Notes: generated from the sequence alone by a model not told the origin. 64,000 nucleotides of DNA from Sporomusa silvacetica DSM 10669 (GCF_002257705.1 NZ_LSLK01000103.1:4210-68209), one strand, 5' to 3'. Positions 15,889 through 24,773 are shown, counted from the first letter of the stretch. Program-made: numbers and translations.

Positions 15889-16017
15889 ATGGTTATCGGA
15901 TATTTTGCAGGAATTTATGGTATGGGATCAGCACTGGGGTTAACTTCACTTGCCTATATACTTGCAGGAGCTACTATTTTCCTCATCCCGGAATCAAAAG
16001 GAAGAGAACTTGAATAG
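15889..16017 (+). pseudogene. C-terminal remnant of an MFS transporter
   Basis: The frame from an ATG at 15889 to the TAG at 16015-16017 reads as the last two transmembrane segments of a major-facilitator protein (GYFAGIYGMGSALGLTSLAY, hydrophobic run, then FLIPESKGRELE). The PESKGRELE ending is typical of sugar/organic-acid porters. Everything N-terminal is missing. It sits between the DUF1445 gene and pxpA, the position where B. subtilis carries the transporter gene ycsG. Confidence 0.7.
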
Positions 16018-16056
16018 TTAGCTTCTTTAAAAAAGTTCTATTAGGAGGTCGTTAGT

Positions 16057-16815
16057 ATGCGGATTGACTTAAATTGTGATATGGGAGAAAGTTTTGGGGT
16101 TTATACTCTTGGCCATGATGAAACGGCCATGCCTTATGTTACTTCAATTAATGTAGCATGCGGTTTTCACGCATCTGATCCGAATAATATTGTTAAGACG
16201 ATCAAAAAAGCCAAAAGACATAATCTGGCTATTGGGGCTCACCCTTCTTTTCCCGATTTAGTTGGTTTTGGCAGGCGGGCAATGGCGGCATCGCATGAAG
16301 AGATATACGCAGATGTGGTTTATCAAATTGGTGCCTTAATGGGAATTTGCAAAACAGAAGGTCTTACGTTGCAGCATGTTAAACCTCATGGGGCGCTTTA
16401 TAATATGGCGGAAAAGGATAGTAAGGTGGCTGCAGCTATTGCCAAGGCCATAAAAGATGTAGACCCGAATCTTTTCATGATTTGTTCATGTGGCTCCATG
16501 ATGGTTCAAGGCGCGCAAAATGTGGGAGTCAAATACGTTGAAGAAGCCTTCGCTGACAGGGCATACACGCAAGAAGGCACATTGGTCTCACGGCGTGAGC
16601 AGGGAGCGGTTATCCATGATCCACAAGTGGTTGCTGCTAGAGTGCTTACTATGATTACGACCGGGAAAGTACAAACAATTGATGGTTTTGCGGTGGCCTT
16701 AAAACCACAGACTATTTGTGTACATGGTGATACTCCCGGAGCAATTGATATGATCAAGGCAATTAGAACAAGTGTAGTTCAGGAAGGAATCGAAGTTAGA
16801 CCGTTTAGCGTCTAA
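16057..16815 (+). CDS. pxpA: 5-oxoprolinase subunit A (LamB/YcsF)
   Basis: A 252-residue PxpA. Family hallmarks: DLNCDMGESFG near residue 4, TSINVACGFHASDP near 32, AIGAHPSFPDLVGFGRR near 60, KPHGALYN near 108, EEAFADRAYTQEG near 164 and LVSRREQGAVI near 178. With PxpBC it converts 5-oxoproline plus ATP to glutamate. Ribosome site TAGGAGGTCGTTAGT. Completes pxpABC although an MFS remnant separates it from pxpBC and the DUF1445 gene. Confidence 0.93.
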   Translation: MRIDLNCDMGESFGVYTLGHDETAMPYVTSINVACGFHASDPNNIVKTIKKAKRHNLAIGAHPSFPDLVGFGRRAMAASHEEIYADVVYQIGALMGICKTEGLTLQHVKPHGALYNMAEKDSKVAAAIAKAIKDVDPNLFMICSCGSMMVQGAQNVGVKYVEEAFADRAYTQEGTLVSRREQGAVIHDPQVVAARVLTMITTGKVQTIDGFAVALKPQTICVHGDTPGAIDMIKAIRTSVVQEGIEVRPFSV

Positions 16816-16852
16816 AAGATAGTTGAAGGGTCAATATATTGAGGTGCAATTT

Positions 16853-17200
16853 ATGCAAGCCATAAACTTTACTTTGCCCGAATCTTATAACGCTTTACAA
16901 GCGCGTAATACGGTATGTACGATTCGTTATGGAGATATAACAGAACGATATAGTGAGGGGCAGGTCATAAATATTACCTTTGGCGATACTTATAAAAAAA
17001 AGAAAAAAGTATTTACTGCTTATATTGATAAAGTGCTGGTAAAACCCATTAGATTGCTAACTGGACGGGAACTAAATGGGGAAAATCATAAGCTGAACAC
17101 CAATGAAGAATTTCTTGCCTGGTATCGTAGTACTTTTAAAAAACCAATGAATAGATCGGATGTTGTCACGGTTATCTATTTTTCTGAAATTATCGGATAA
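16853..17200 (+). CDS. ASCH/PUA-like small protein
   Basis: A 115-residue protein. The layout (TVCTIRYGDITERYSEGQVI, then a Lys-rich hairpin KKKKKVFTAYIDKV, VKPIRLLTGRELNGEN, EEFLAWYRSTF and VVTVIYFSEIIG) matches ASCH-type PUA-like barrels, which often bind RNA or nucleosides; some are amidohydrolases. The start is placed at the ATG 16853 (GAGGTGCAATTT upstream); the longer frame from 16823 lacks a ribosome site. It follows pxpA by 37 bases and may be the last gene of that transcript. The role in this pathway is unknown. Confidence 0.6.
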   Translation: MQAINFTLPESYNALQARNTVCTIRYGDITERYSEGQVINITFGDTYKKKKKVFTAYIDKVLVKPIRLLTGRELNGENHKLNTNEEFLAWYRSTFKKPMNRSDVVTVIYFSEIIG

Positions 17201-17319
17201 CCATAGCGAAGTTTTGCAAAAAAAAACAGAAAATAGGGACAACTGGTGTCTACTAACTGAAAATTCTCTTTTCAACGTCAGATGCAACATCGATTAGTTA
17301 CTTTAAAGGAGAACGAAAA

Positions 17320-18966
17320 ATGTCTGATGAATCAATAAAAGCCAAACAGACGGCGTATGACGCCAAAGTTGAAAAAGTAATTGCGAAAAATCCTGAACGT
17401 AAAAATCTAACGTACAATAGACTGTATACCTCGCTTGATCTCGAAAACTTTGATTATGAGCGTAAGCTCGGATTTCCGGGTGATTATCCCTATACCCGCG
17501 GTGTACAACCTACCATGTATCGTGGCCGGTTTTGGACTATGCGAATGTATGCCGGGTTTTCGACAGCTGAAGAATCCAATAAGCGTTACCGCTATTTAAT
17601 TGAGTCAGGTGCTACCGGTTTGTCCTGCGCTTTTGACCTGCCTACGCAAATTGGGTATGATTCTGATGATGCAATTGCAGAAGGCGAAGTAGGCAAAGTG
17701 GGGGTCGCCATTGATTCATTGGCCGATATGGAAATATTGTTTAATGGCATTGACCTTGGTAAAGTTTCTACTTCCATGACGATTAATGCCCCGGCTTCGG
17801 TGCTCTTGGCTATGTATATTGCAGTTGCGGAAAAACAAGGCGTAGCTCTCGAACAGCTTAAGGGCACCATTCAAAATGACATTCTAAAAGAATATGCAGC
17901 GCGCGGTACCTATATTTTTCCGCCCAAGCCTTCAATGCGGTTGATTACCAACATTTTTGAATATTGTTCGAAGAATGTTCCTAAATGGAATACCATTTCA
18001 ATTTCTGGCTATCACATTCGTGAGGCCGGTTCGACGGCCTCGCAAGAAATAGCCTTTACAATTGCGGATGGAATTGCCTATGTAGAGGCTGCGATTAAGG
18101 CGGGCCTGAATGTTGATGATTTTGCAGGAAGGTTGTCCTTCTTCTGGAATGCGCATAACAATGTATTGGAGGAGGTAGCCAAGTTTCGTGCTTCCCGCCG
18201 CATATGGGCCAGAATCATGAAAGAGCGTTTTAGTGCGACTAACCCCAAATCCATGATGCTTCGGTTCCACACCCAGACTGCAGGCTCCATGCTTACAGCC
18301 CAGCAGCCTGCCAACAACATCGTCCGTGTTGCCTTACAAACCGCAGCGGCTGTTCTTGGCGGTACCCAATCGCTACATACTAATTCACAAGACGAAGCAT
18401 TGGCATTGCCTACGGAAGATTCTGTACGGGTTGCTCTCAGGACGCAACAGATTGTTGCCTATGAAAGTGGGCTGGCTGATGTTGTTGACCCGTTAGCAGG
18501 CTCGTACTTTATCGAGGCACTTACCGATAAAATCGAACAAGAAGCCATGGCATATATTGAAAAAATTGATGAACTCGGCGGTGCGGTTGTTGCCATTGAA
18601 AAAGGTTATATTCAAAGAGAGATTCAGGAAAGCGCCTACAAATGGCAAATGGAGGTTGAGTCCAAGCAACGGATTATTGTTGGCGTCAACCAATTCCAGA
18701 TACAGGAAAAGGCAGCAGAAGGCCTACTGCGGGTAGATTCTTCTGTTGGCGAACTACAGAAACAAAAGCTGGCTAATCTTCGTGCCAAACGTGATAATGA
18801 AGCAGTCAAAGCAAAATTGGCCATGCTTGAGAAAGCTGCTGGGGAAGAAGAAACAAATCTCATGCCGGTTATCCTTGAAGCGGTTAAGGTTTATGCAACC
18901 CTTGGCGAAATCTGCGGTGTACTGCGTAAGGTATTTGGTGAATACGAAGCGCACGTAAGCCTGTAA
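17320..18966 (+). CDS. Methylmalonyl-CoA mutase, catalytic (alpha/N-terminal) subunit
   Basis: A 548-residue catalytic TIM-barrel subunit of the split B12-dependent mutase that interconverts succinyl-CoA and (R)-methylmalonyl-CoA. Motifs: YTRGVQPTMYRGRFWTMR near 67 (substrate channel), GLSCAFDLPTQIGYDSD near 98, VSTSMTINAPA near 145, TISISGYHIREAGST near 224, and LHTNSQDEALALPTED near 350. It lacks the C-terminal B12 domain, which is encoded separately at 20612. Length matches the split form of Firmicutes and archaea. Ribosome site AAGGAGAACGAAAA. An NRAMP-like gene is unusually placed between the two mutase subunits. Confidence 0.93.
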   Translation: MSDESIKAKQTAYDAKVEKVIAKNPERKNLTYNRLYTSLDLENFDYERKLGFPGDYPYTRGVQPTMYRGRFWTMRMYAGFSTAEESNKRYRYLIESGATGLSCAFDLPTQIGYDSDDAIAEGEVGKVGVAIDSLADMEILFNGIDLGKVSTSMTINAPASVLLAMYIAVAEKQGVALEQLKGTIQNDILKEYAARGTYIFPPKPSMRLITNIFEYCSKNVPKWNTISISGYHIREAGSTASQEIAFTIADGIAYVEAAIKAGLNVDDFAGRLSFFWNAHNNVLEEVAKFRASRRIWARIMKERFSATNPKSMMLRFHTQTAGSMLTAQQPANNIVRVALQTAAAVLGGTQSLHTNSQDEALALPTEDSVRVALRTQQIVAYESGLADVVDPLAGSYFIEALTDKIEQEAMAYIEKIDELGGAVVAIEKGYIQREIQESAYKWQMEVESKQRIIVGVNQFQIQEKAAEGLLRVDSSVGELQKQKLANLRAKRDNEAVKAKLAMLEKAAGEEETNLMPVILEAVKVYATLGEICGVLRKVFGEYEAHVSL

Positions 18967-19040
18967 AGTGAAGTAGCTTCTCGGAAAAACAGACAGAAAA
19001 CCACAAGTTTATAATTTATGAAATTAAAATTGGTAAAAAA

Positions 19041-19121
19041 GAATAGGAAAAACCATCGGTAACTCCTAAAAAGTAAATGACTGGCAACCAATAAGGGTCA
19101 AAAACCGATGGCTTATTCTTA
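19041..19121 (+). terminator. Long hairpin after the mutase alpha gene
   Basis: CCATCGGT (19054-19061) and ACCGATGG (19105-19112) form the stem, extended by AGAATA/TATTCT, followed by TTATTCTTATTCT. The 340-bp gap 18967-19308 holds nothing else I can support; transcription into the transporter gene probably needs read-through or its own promoter. Confidence 0.45.
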
Positions 19122-19308
19122 TTCTAATTGTATCTTTAGAATAATGTTATTACAATTCATGACGGAAGAGAGCAAAGTATAGAAATAAACGTCTCAAAAG
19201 AAAGATAATGTCACGTAAAAATCATCGCCTACAGGAACGTTATAGCCGAAAGTTAATGTATCAAGCTGCAACCATTTAATATCAAATAATTGAGGAGTGT
19301 GATCAGCA

Positions 19309-20502
19309 ATGGGTGAGAGTAAAGTAGAGAATAGATTTAAAGGATCCTATCTCGGCGCTATCTTTTTGATGGCCATCACGGCAATTGGCCCGGGATTTTT
19401 GATGCAAACCACCGTGTTCACTCAAAAAACGGGAGCCAGTTTTGGCTTTGTAATCTTGGCGTCGTTAGTAATTGATATTTTGGTTCAGATCAATGTTTGG
19501 AGAATTATCGTTGCTTCCGGTATGCGTGGCCAGGAAATTGGGAATACAGTCCTTCCAGGGTTAGGTTATTTTATTTCTATTTTAATTGTAATGGGCGGTT
19601 TATGTTTCAACATTGGCAATATCGCCGGAGCATCACTGGGGCTAAATGTTTTGTTTGGCACACCAATTGAAGCAGGAGCAATCAGTAGCGGCATCATTGC
19701 CTTATCTATTTTCTGTTTTAAACAGATAGGCAAAATCATGGACAGCTTTGTAAGTAGCTTTGGTATTGTTAGGATTCTTTTGGCTGTATTTGTCGCCATA
19801 GCAGCTATGCCGCCAGTAGGCGAAGCGGTTGTTAAATCTTTTGTGCCTGATCAAATTGATGTAGTAGCGCTGATCACACTCATTGGCGGCAGTGTAGGCG
19901 GATATATAACATTTTCCGGTGGGCACCGGCTTTTGGACGCTGGCATCAAGGGCTTAAAATTTATTCCGCAGGCAACGCGAAGCGCCATAAGCGGTATTTT
20001 AATCACCGGTGTTATGCGTGTAGTTCTTTTCTTAGGTGCTCTTGGTGTTATCGTACATGGCCATTTTATAGATCCTGCGAATCCGGCTGCTTCCGTCTTC
20101 CAAGCTGCAGCAGGAAACATAGGCTATAAGTTGTTCGGTATTGTAATATGGTCAGCCGGTACTACTTCGGTTATTGGCTGTGCTTACACGTCTGTATCCT
20201 TTTTAAAGTCTTTTAGCAAGAAAGTTGATGAATATTATAGCAAAATAATAATTGGGTTTATTATTTTTTCGACAATTGTTTTTGTTATGGTTGGCCAGCC
20301 GGTTAAGGTACTTGTGGTCGTGGGAACAATTAATGGGTTTATATTACCGTTAGCTTTGGCTTCGATATTAGTTGGGGCTTATAATAAAAAGGTTGTCGGT
20401 GAATACAAACATCCTGTGTGGATGACCGTTACCGGTGTTCTTGTTGTTGCTATCATGGGATATATGAGTGTACGTACATTTATTAATCAATTTTTAATGT
20501 AA
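19309..20502 (+). CDS. NRAMP-fold transporter without metal-binding motifs (YcsG-like)
   Basis: A 397-residue inner-membrane protein with about eleven hydrophobic segments and the NRAMP family frame. The first helix reads AITAIGPGFLMQTTVFTQK where true Mn/Fe carriers have DPGN, and the sixth-helix region reads GGSVGGYITFSGGHRLLD where they have the MPH metal ligand. So the metal site is absent. B. subtilis ycsG, in the ycsFGI-kipIA (pxp) operon, is of the same type. The context here (5-oxoprolinase, Kor, mutase) suggests uptake of 5-oxoproline or a related organic acid, but that is inference. Ribosome site TGAGGAGTGTGATCAGC. It separates the two mutase subunit genes. Confidence 0.8.
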   Translation: MGESKVENRFKGSYLGAIFLMAITAIGPGFLMQTTVFTQKTGASFGFVILASLVIDILVQINVWRIIVASGMRGQEIGNTVLPGLGYFISILIVMGGLCFNIGNIAGASLGLNVLFGTPIEAGAISSGIIALSIFCFKQIGKIMDSFVSSFGIVRILLAVFVAIAAMPPVGEAVVKSFVPDQIDVVALITLIGGSVGGYITFSGGHRLLDAGIKGLKFIPQATRSAISGILITGVMRVVLFLGALGVIVHGHFIDPANPAASVFQAAAGNIGYKLFGIVIWSAGTTSVIGCAYTSVSFLKSFSKKVDEYYSKIIIGFIIFSTIVFVMVGQPVKVLVVVGTINGFILPLALASILVGAYNKKVVGEYKHPVWMTVTGVLVVAIMGYMSVRTFINQFLM

Positions 20503-20611
20503 CCATATTATGTTTTATTTTCTGTAGGTGACAGGATCTTTTTTAACAGACAGTTTAGATAAAAGCTTGCTTTCGGGTTTCCGAGAGCGTACTGAAAGAG
20601 GTAGGAGGACA

Positions 20612-21016
20612 ATGATGGAACAAAGAATTAGAGTATTAGTAGCTAAGCCCGGACTTGACGGCCATGACCGTGGGGCAAAAGTTGTGGCCCGTGCACTGCG
20701 CGATGCCGGTTTTGAAGTAATCTATACAGGCCTGCGGCAAACTCCGGAACAAATTGCGGAAACAGCCATGCAGGAGGACGTTAACGTAATAGCATTAAGC
20801 CTGTTATCAGGTGCCCATAACACACTATTTCCTAAAGTCGTAAATCTTCTAAATGATAGGAAGATGGATGATGTACTTGTTATTAGCGGCGGCGTAATTC
20901 CTGATACGGATATTCCCGGTTTAAAAAAGGCGGGTATCGCGGAAGTCTTTACGCCAGGTACGCCCACTGCCAGCATTGTGGAATATATTAAGACGAATGT
21001 CGCAGCAAAACACTGA
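20612..21016 (+). CDS. Methylmalonyl-CoA mutase, B12-binding subunit
   Basis: A 134-residue cobalamin-binding Rossmann domain. RVLVAKPGLDGHDRGAKVV has the DxHxxG motif whose His coordinates cobalt (base-off/His-on). SLLSGAHNTLF near 60 and SGGVIPDTDIP near 90 complete the B12 nest. It pairs with the catalytic subunit at 17320. Ribosome site GTAGGAGGACA before the ATG at 20612; the next codon is also ATG. Confidence 0.92.
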   Translation: MMEQRIRVLVAKPGLDGHDRGAKVVARALRDAGFEVIYTGLRQTPEQIAETAMQEDVNVIALSLLSGAHNTLFPKVVNLLNDRKMDDVLVISGGVIPDTDIPGLKKAGIAEVFTPGTPTASIVEYIKTNVAAKH

Positions 21017-21054
21017 GCGAAGTAGTTTTTGCTCATGAGGTGGTGTTAATTCCA

Positions 21055-21993
21055 GTGGACGTAGTTGGCGAATTGTTAACTGGTTCAAAGCGTGCCTTGT
21101 CGCGGGCGATTACCATGGTGGAAAACGAATCTTCTGAAGCTGCCGCGATGATGCAGCAGCTTTACCCGCGAACAGGTAAGGCACTGGTTATTGGTATAAC
21201 CGGCCCGCCGGGGGCAGGGAAAAGTACGCTTACTGATAAATTAGCAAAAAAATACCGGCAACAAGGAAAAACTGTCGGTATTGTCGCTGTAGACCCGACT
21301 AGCCCGTTTTCCGGCGGAGCTATTCTGGGAGACCGCATCCGCATGAATGAATTGATTCTTGATGAGGGTGTATTTATACGCAGCATGGGAACGAGAGGCA
21401 GTCTAGGCGGTTTATCATGCAAAACGGCCGATGTCGTCGCCATTCTGGATGCCTTCGCTAAAGATGTGATTTTTATCGAGACCGTGGGGGTAGGACAGTC
21501 GGAAGTTGATATTGTAAAAGCGGCCGATACTACGGTGGTTGTACTGGTTCCTGGACTTGGTGACGACATTCAGGCCATTAAGGCGGGAATCCTGGAGATT
21601 GGTGATGTTTTTGTTATTAACAAAGCTGACCGTGAGGGTGCGGAACGGCTTAACAGTGAACTAGAAATGATGCTTGTTCTCAACCAAGGTGACATAAAAT
21701 GGAGACCACCCATAAAGAAAACGGTGGCTAGCAGCGGAAACGGTATTGATGAATTGGTGGTTGCTATTGATGATCATATAGATTATCTAAATAAATCCGG
21801 GGAGCTGCACCGACGCCGTAGTATGCGGGCAAAAAATGAATTGCTGTCACTGATGGAAGAGGGTATCAAGCGTTATGTAGTTAAGAAAATGAGTGAATCA
21901 GGACAATTTGATTCGCTGGTAGCCAGCATTGAACGGCGTGAAAAAGATCCATACACCATTGCAAGCATTATTTTGGCAGAGTGTCTAAGATAA
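21055..21993 (+). CDS. meaB: MeaB-type GTPase, mutase chaperone
   Basis: A P-loop GTPase that guards methylmalonyl-CoA mutase by gating cobalamin loading and release. Walker A GPPGAGKST near residue 50, DPTSPFSGGAILGDRIRM near 82, RSMGTRGSLGG switch region near 112, ETVGVGQSEVD near 148 and NKADREGAERL near 195. The start is uncertain: GTG codons at 21040, 21043 and 21055 are in frame; 21055 best fits the GAGGTGG ribosome site. It lies 24 bases before the epimerase gene. Confidence 0.88.
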   Translation: MDVVGELLTGSKRALSRAITMVENESSEAAAMMQQLYPRTGKALVIGITGPPGAGKSTLTDKLAKKYRQQGKTVGIVAVDPTSPFSGGAILGDRIRMNELILDEGVFIRSMGTRGSLGGLSCKTADVVAILDAFAKDVIFIETVGVGQSEVDIVKAADTTVVVLVPGLGDDIQAIKAGILEIGDVFVINKADREGAERLNSELEMMLVLNQGDIKWRPPIKKTVASSGNGIDELVVAIDDHIDYLNKSGELHRRRSMRAKNELLSLMEEGIKRYVVKKMSESGQFDSLVASIERREKDPYTIASIILAECLR

Positions 21994-22017
21994 AGAGTTA
22001 CGGAGGAGGAACCTACT

Positions 22018-22425
22018 ATGTTTAAAGTACTCAGAGTAGATCACATTGGCATTGCGGTGAAAGACTTGGATGCAGCCCAAAAGTTTTACACTGATGTTTT
22101 GGGCATGACGGCTCAAGGAGAAGAAGTAATTGAGCAGCAAAAGGTAAAGGTATGCTTTATTCCCAGTGGTGACAGTGAGGTTGAACTGCTGGAGTCGACT
22201 ACGCCTGATGGCCCCATTGCAAAATTTATTGAAAAGAAAGGCGAAGGGATACAACATGTAGCCTTACGCGTCGATAGCATCGAAAATGCATTAAAAGACC
22301 TTAAAGCAAAAGGCATTCGGTTGATTGATGAATTGCCACGTTACGGTGCAGGCGGTGCAAGCATTGCTTTTGTTCATCCCAAAGCCACGGGTGGTATTTT
22401 ACTCGAACTATCGGAACGTAAATAG
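22018..22425 (+). CDS. mce: Methylmalonyl-CoA epimerase
   Basis: A 135-residue vicinal-oxygen-chelate protein that racemises the methylmalonyl-CoA alpha carbon so that the mutase product can be decarboxylated. DHIGIAVKDLDAAQKFY near residue 7 carries the first metal His; GIQHVALRVDSIENAL near 76 and ATGGILLELSER at the end supply further ligands (His and Glu). Ribosome site GGAGGAGGAACCTACT. Confidence 0.93.
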   Translation: MFKVLRVDHIGIAVKDLDAAQKFYTDVLGMTAQGEEVIEQQKVKVCFIPSGDSEVELLESTTPDGPIAKFIEKKGEGIQHVALRVDSIENALKDLKAKGIRLIDELPRYGAGGASIAFVHPKATGGILLELSERK

Positions 22426-22485
22426 TTTAGCATTAAAGATGTCTTAATGTCATAGATAAAGCTTATCGTCATCTGGAGGTGTGTC

Positions 22486-24015
22486 ATGGCTACTGTTCAG
22501 GAAAAAATAACCCAATTAAAAAAAATCCAGGAAAAGGTAATACTTGGCGGCGGCACAAAACGGATTGAAAAGCAGCACGCCAACGGCAAGCTGACCGCCC
22601 GTGAACGGATAGAGAAATTACTAGATCCGGGTACCTTTGTCGAATTGGATCAATTTGTCAAGCATCGGTGCACCAACTTTGGAATGGAGGCCACAGAATC
22701 CCCCGGAGAAGGTGTGGTAACCGGTTATGGTACTGTTGATGGTCGGTTGGTCTATGTATTTGCGCAAGACTTCACCGTTATCGGTGGCTCACTTGGTGAA
22801 ATGCATGCCGCTAAAATTGTCAAAGTGCAAGATTTGGCGTTGAAAATGGGAGCGCCACTAATAGGTCTCAATGATTCAGGCGGTGCGCGAATACAAGAGG
22901 CTGTGGATGCACTATCTGGCTATGGCAAGATCTTTTATCGCAATACGCTGGCTTCCGGCGTAATTCCTCAGATATCAGTTATTATGGGGCCTTGTGCCGG
23001 TGGGGCAGTTTATTCGCCTGCCCTAACTGATTTCATCTTTATGGTCAAGAAAACAAGTCAGATGTTTATTACCGGTCCGCAGGTAATCAAATCGGTTACG
23101 GCTGAAGAGGCTACCGCTGAGGAATTAGGTGGTGCAATGACTCATAATTCTACATCAGGTGTAGCTCATTTTGCGGCGGAGAACGATGACGATTGTATGC
23201 AAAAGGTTCGTTATCTGTTGAGCTTTTTACCCGGTAACAACCTGGAAGAGGCGCCTATTGTTGCAACCGGCGACGACCCAGACCGCATTGAGCCTGGACT
23301 GAACACGATAGTTCCCGATAATTCAAATCAGCCCTATGATATGAAACAAGTTATCAAAATGCTTGTGGATAAGGGTGAATTTTACGAAGTGTATGCGCAT
23401 TATGCTACCAATATAATCACTTGCTTTGCACGATTTGATGGGCAGACGGCAGGTATTATCGCCAATCAACCGGCAGTCATGGCCGGTTGCCTGGACATCA
23501 ATGCCTCAGATAAAGCGGCTAGGTTTATTCGCTTTTGCGATGCATTTAATATTCCACTGCTCAATATTGTTGATGTACCTGGTTTCCTGCCTGGAACCGA
23601 CCAGGAATATGGAGGCATTATTCGTCATGGGGCCAAAATGCTATATGCGTACTCTGAAGCAACAGTACCTAAAATAACCTTGATTACACGAAAAGCCTAT
23701 GGTGGTTCTTATTTGGCAATGTGTTCACAGGATCTGGGCGCTGATCAGGTATTAGCTTGGCCTTCGGCTGAAATTGCAGTTATGGGTCCGGCGGGTGCTG
23801 CCAACATCATTTTCCGGGGTGACCCGGAAGTAGAAGCAAAAACCGCTGAGTATGTTGAGGAATTCGCCACACCCTATAAGGCTGCTGAACGCGGCTTTGT
23901 AGACCAGGTTATTGAGCCTAGTGAAACCAGACCGCGTATTATTACCGCCCTGTCGATGCTGGCAAGCAAGCGCGAAGTTCGGCCTGCTAAGAAACACGGC
24001 AACATTCCGCTGTAA
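22486..24015 (+). CDS. mmdA: Methylmalonyl-CoA decarboxylase/carboxyltransferase alpha subunit
   Basis: A 509-residue biotin-dependent carboxyltransferase with two crotonase-like domains. KQHANGKLTARERIEKLLD near 28, GLNDSGGARIQEAVDALSGY near 128, GPCAGGAVYSPALTDF near 168, DVPGFLPGTDQEYGGIIRHG near 372 and KAYGGSYLAMCS near 412. It moves the carboxyl group of methylmalonyl-CoA to biotin, giving propionyl-CoA. The same family serves propionyl-CoA carboxylase and transcarboxylase, so direction depends on partners. No membrane beta subunit (sodium pump) is in the window; an OadG-like small protein and the biotin carrier follow. Confidence 0.9.
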   Translation: MATVQEKITQLKKIQEKVILGGGTKRIEKQHANGKLTARERIEKLLDPGTFVELDQFVKHRCTNFGMEATESPGEGVVTGYGTVDGRLVYVFAQDFTVIGGSLGEMHAAKIVKVQDLALKMGAPLIGLNDSGGARIQEAVDALSGYGKIFYRNTLASGVIPQISVIMGPCAGGAVYSPALTDFIFMVKKTSQMFITGPQVIKSVTAEEATAEELGGAMTHNSTSGVAHFAAENDDDCMQKVRYLLSFLPGNNLEEAPIVATGDDPDRIEPGLNTIVPDNSNQPYDMKQVIKMLVDKGEFYEVYAHYATNIITCFARFDGQTAGIIANQPAVMAGCLDINASDKAARFIRFCDAFNIPLLNIVDVPGFLPGTDQEYGGIIRHGAKMLYAYSEATVPKITLITRKAYGGSYLAMCSQDLGADQVLAWPSAEIAVMGPAGAANIIFRGDPEVEAKTAEYVEEFATPYKAAERGFVDQVIEPSETRPRIITALSMLASKREVRPAKKHGNIPL

Positions 24016-24043
24016 ATGCTGTTAAGAGAGGACCGTGAAGCAT

Positions 24044-24250
24044 GTGAAAGAGTTACAAGGTATTACTCCGGAAATAATTGCTGCAATTAGTGCTAGTATT
24101 GGCATTGTGTTTGGCGATAATGGCGCAAAGCCGATTAAGATGTTGTTCGAAAACTGGCATGGTGGTCTTGCAGTACGGATTAACCGTACTCATAGAGTTT
24201 GGATAGATGCTGGCCGACAAAACAATATGAATAATCGTCTGGTTAGATAG
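24044..24250 (+). CDS. Small OadG-like soluble domain protein
   Basis: About 68 residues. The pattern TPEIIAAISASIGIVFGD, a short turn, then RINRTHRVWIDAGRQNNMN resembles the cytoplasmic C-terminal portion of OadG/MmdD delta subunits (EEIAAIxAA... W..AGR), but the N-terminal transmembrane helix of those proteins is missing. Placed between mmdA and the biotin carrier, so it is probably an assembly or linker subunit of the complex. GTG at 24044 is preferred on spacing from GAGAGG; GTG at 24035 is possible. Confidence 0.6.
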   Translation: MKELQGITPEIIAAISASIGIVFGDNGAKPIKMLFENWHGGLAVRINRTHRVWIDAGRQNNMNNRLVR

Positions 24251-24269
24251 AAAGGTGGGGGCGATAGAA

Positions 24270-24647
24270 ATGAGAAAATTCAGGGTTACTGTCAATGGTA
24301 CTTCCTATAACGTCGAGGTACAGGAAGAAATCAAGTCTGTTACCGCTGTTCCCTGCGGTCAAGCTGTTGTTCCTGCTGCTCCTGCTGTTGCAGCCCCGTC
24401 TCCGGTTGCTGCTCCAGTGGAAATCGCAGCAGGCGATAGTGCAATTAAGGCACCCATGCCTGGTAAGATTATTAAAGTTCTCGTTAAAAAAGGTGATAAG
24501 GTTAAAAAGGGCGATGTTCTGATGATTCTTGAAGCCATGAAAATGCAGAATGAAATCACTTCTCCGGCTAGTGGCTGTGTTACGTTGATGAATGTAGCGA
24601 ATGGCAAGAGTGTTAAACCTGGCGAAGTGATGGCAGTTATTGGCTAA
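24270..24647 (+). CDS. mmdC: Biotin carboxyl carrier protein of the methylmalonyl-CoA decarboxylase
   Basis: A 125-residue biotinyl carrier. The N-terminal 30 residues form a small docking segment, residues about 35-55 are an Ala/Pro/Val hinge, and the C-terminal 70 residues are a biotinyl barrel with EAMKMQNE, whose Lys is biotinylated. ATG at 24270 follows AAGGTGGGGGCGAT. Last gene of the propionate transcript; a terminator follows. Confidence 0.92.
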   Translation: MRKFRVTVNGTSYNVEVQEEIKSVTAVPCGQAVVPAAPAVAAPSPVAAPVEIAAGDSAIKAPMPGKIIKVLVKKGDKVKKGDVLMILEAMKMQNEITSPASGCVTLMNVANGKSVKPGEVMAVIG

Positions 24648-24692
24648 TGAATCCCGTCATATGAAGTCTTTGAAAGTAGTAACCTAAAGAAA

Positions 24693-24736
24693 AAAGCTTG
24701 CTTATCCCTGCTTATGGGAGTCAGCAAGCTCTTTCT
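24693..24736 (+). terminator. Terminator after the biotin carrier gene
   Basis: AGCTTGCT (24695-24702) pairs with AGCAAGCT (24723-24730), followed by CTTTCTGTTT; ends the propionate operon before the convergent chemoreceptor gene. Confidence 0.75.
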
Positions 24737-24773
24737 GTTTGATTAAGAGGAAAACGCCCCGTACATACAAATA

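Noticed and set aside
19309..20502. Annotation as a manganese/iron (MntH) transporter
   Set aside because: The DPGN and helix-6 metal-ligand motifs required for metal transport are missing.
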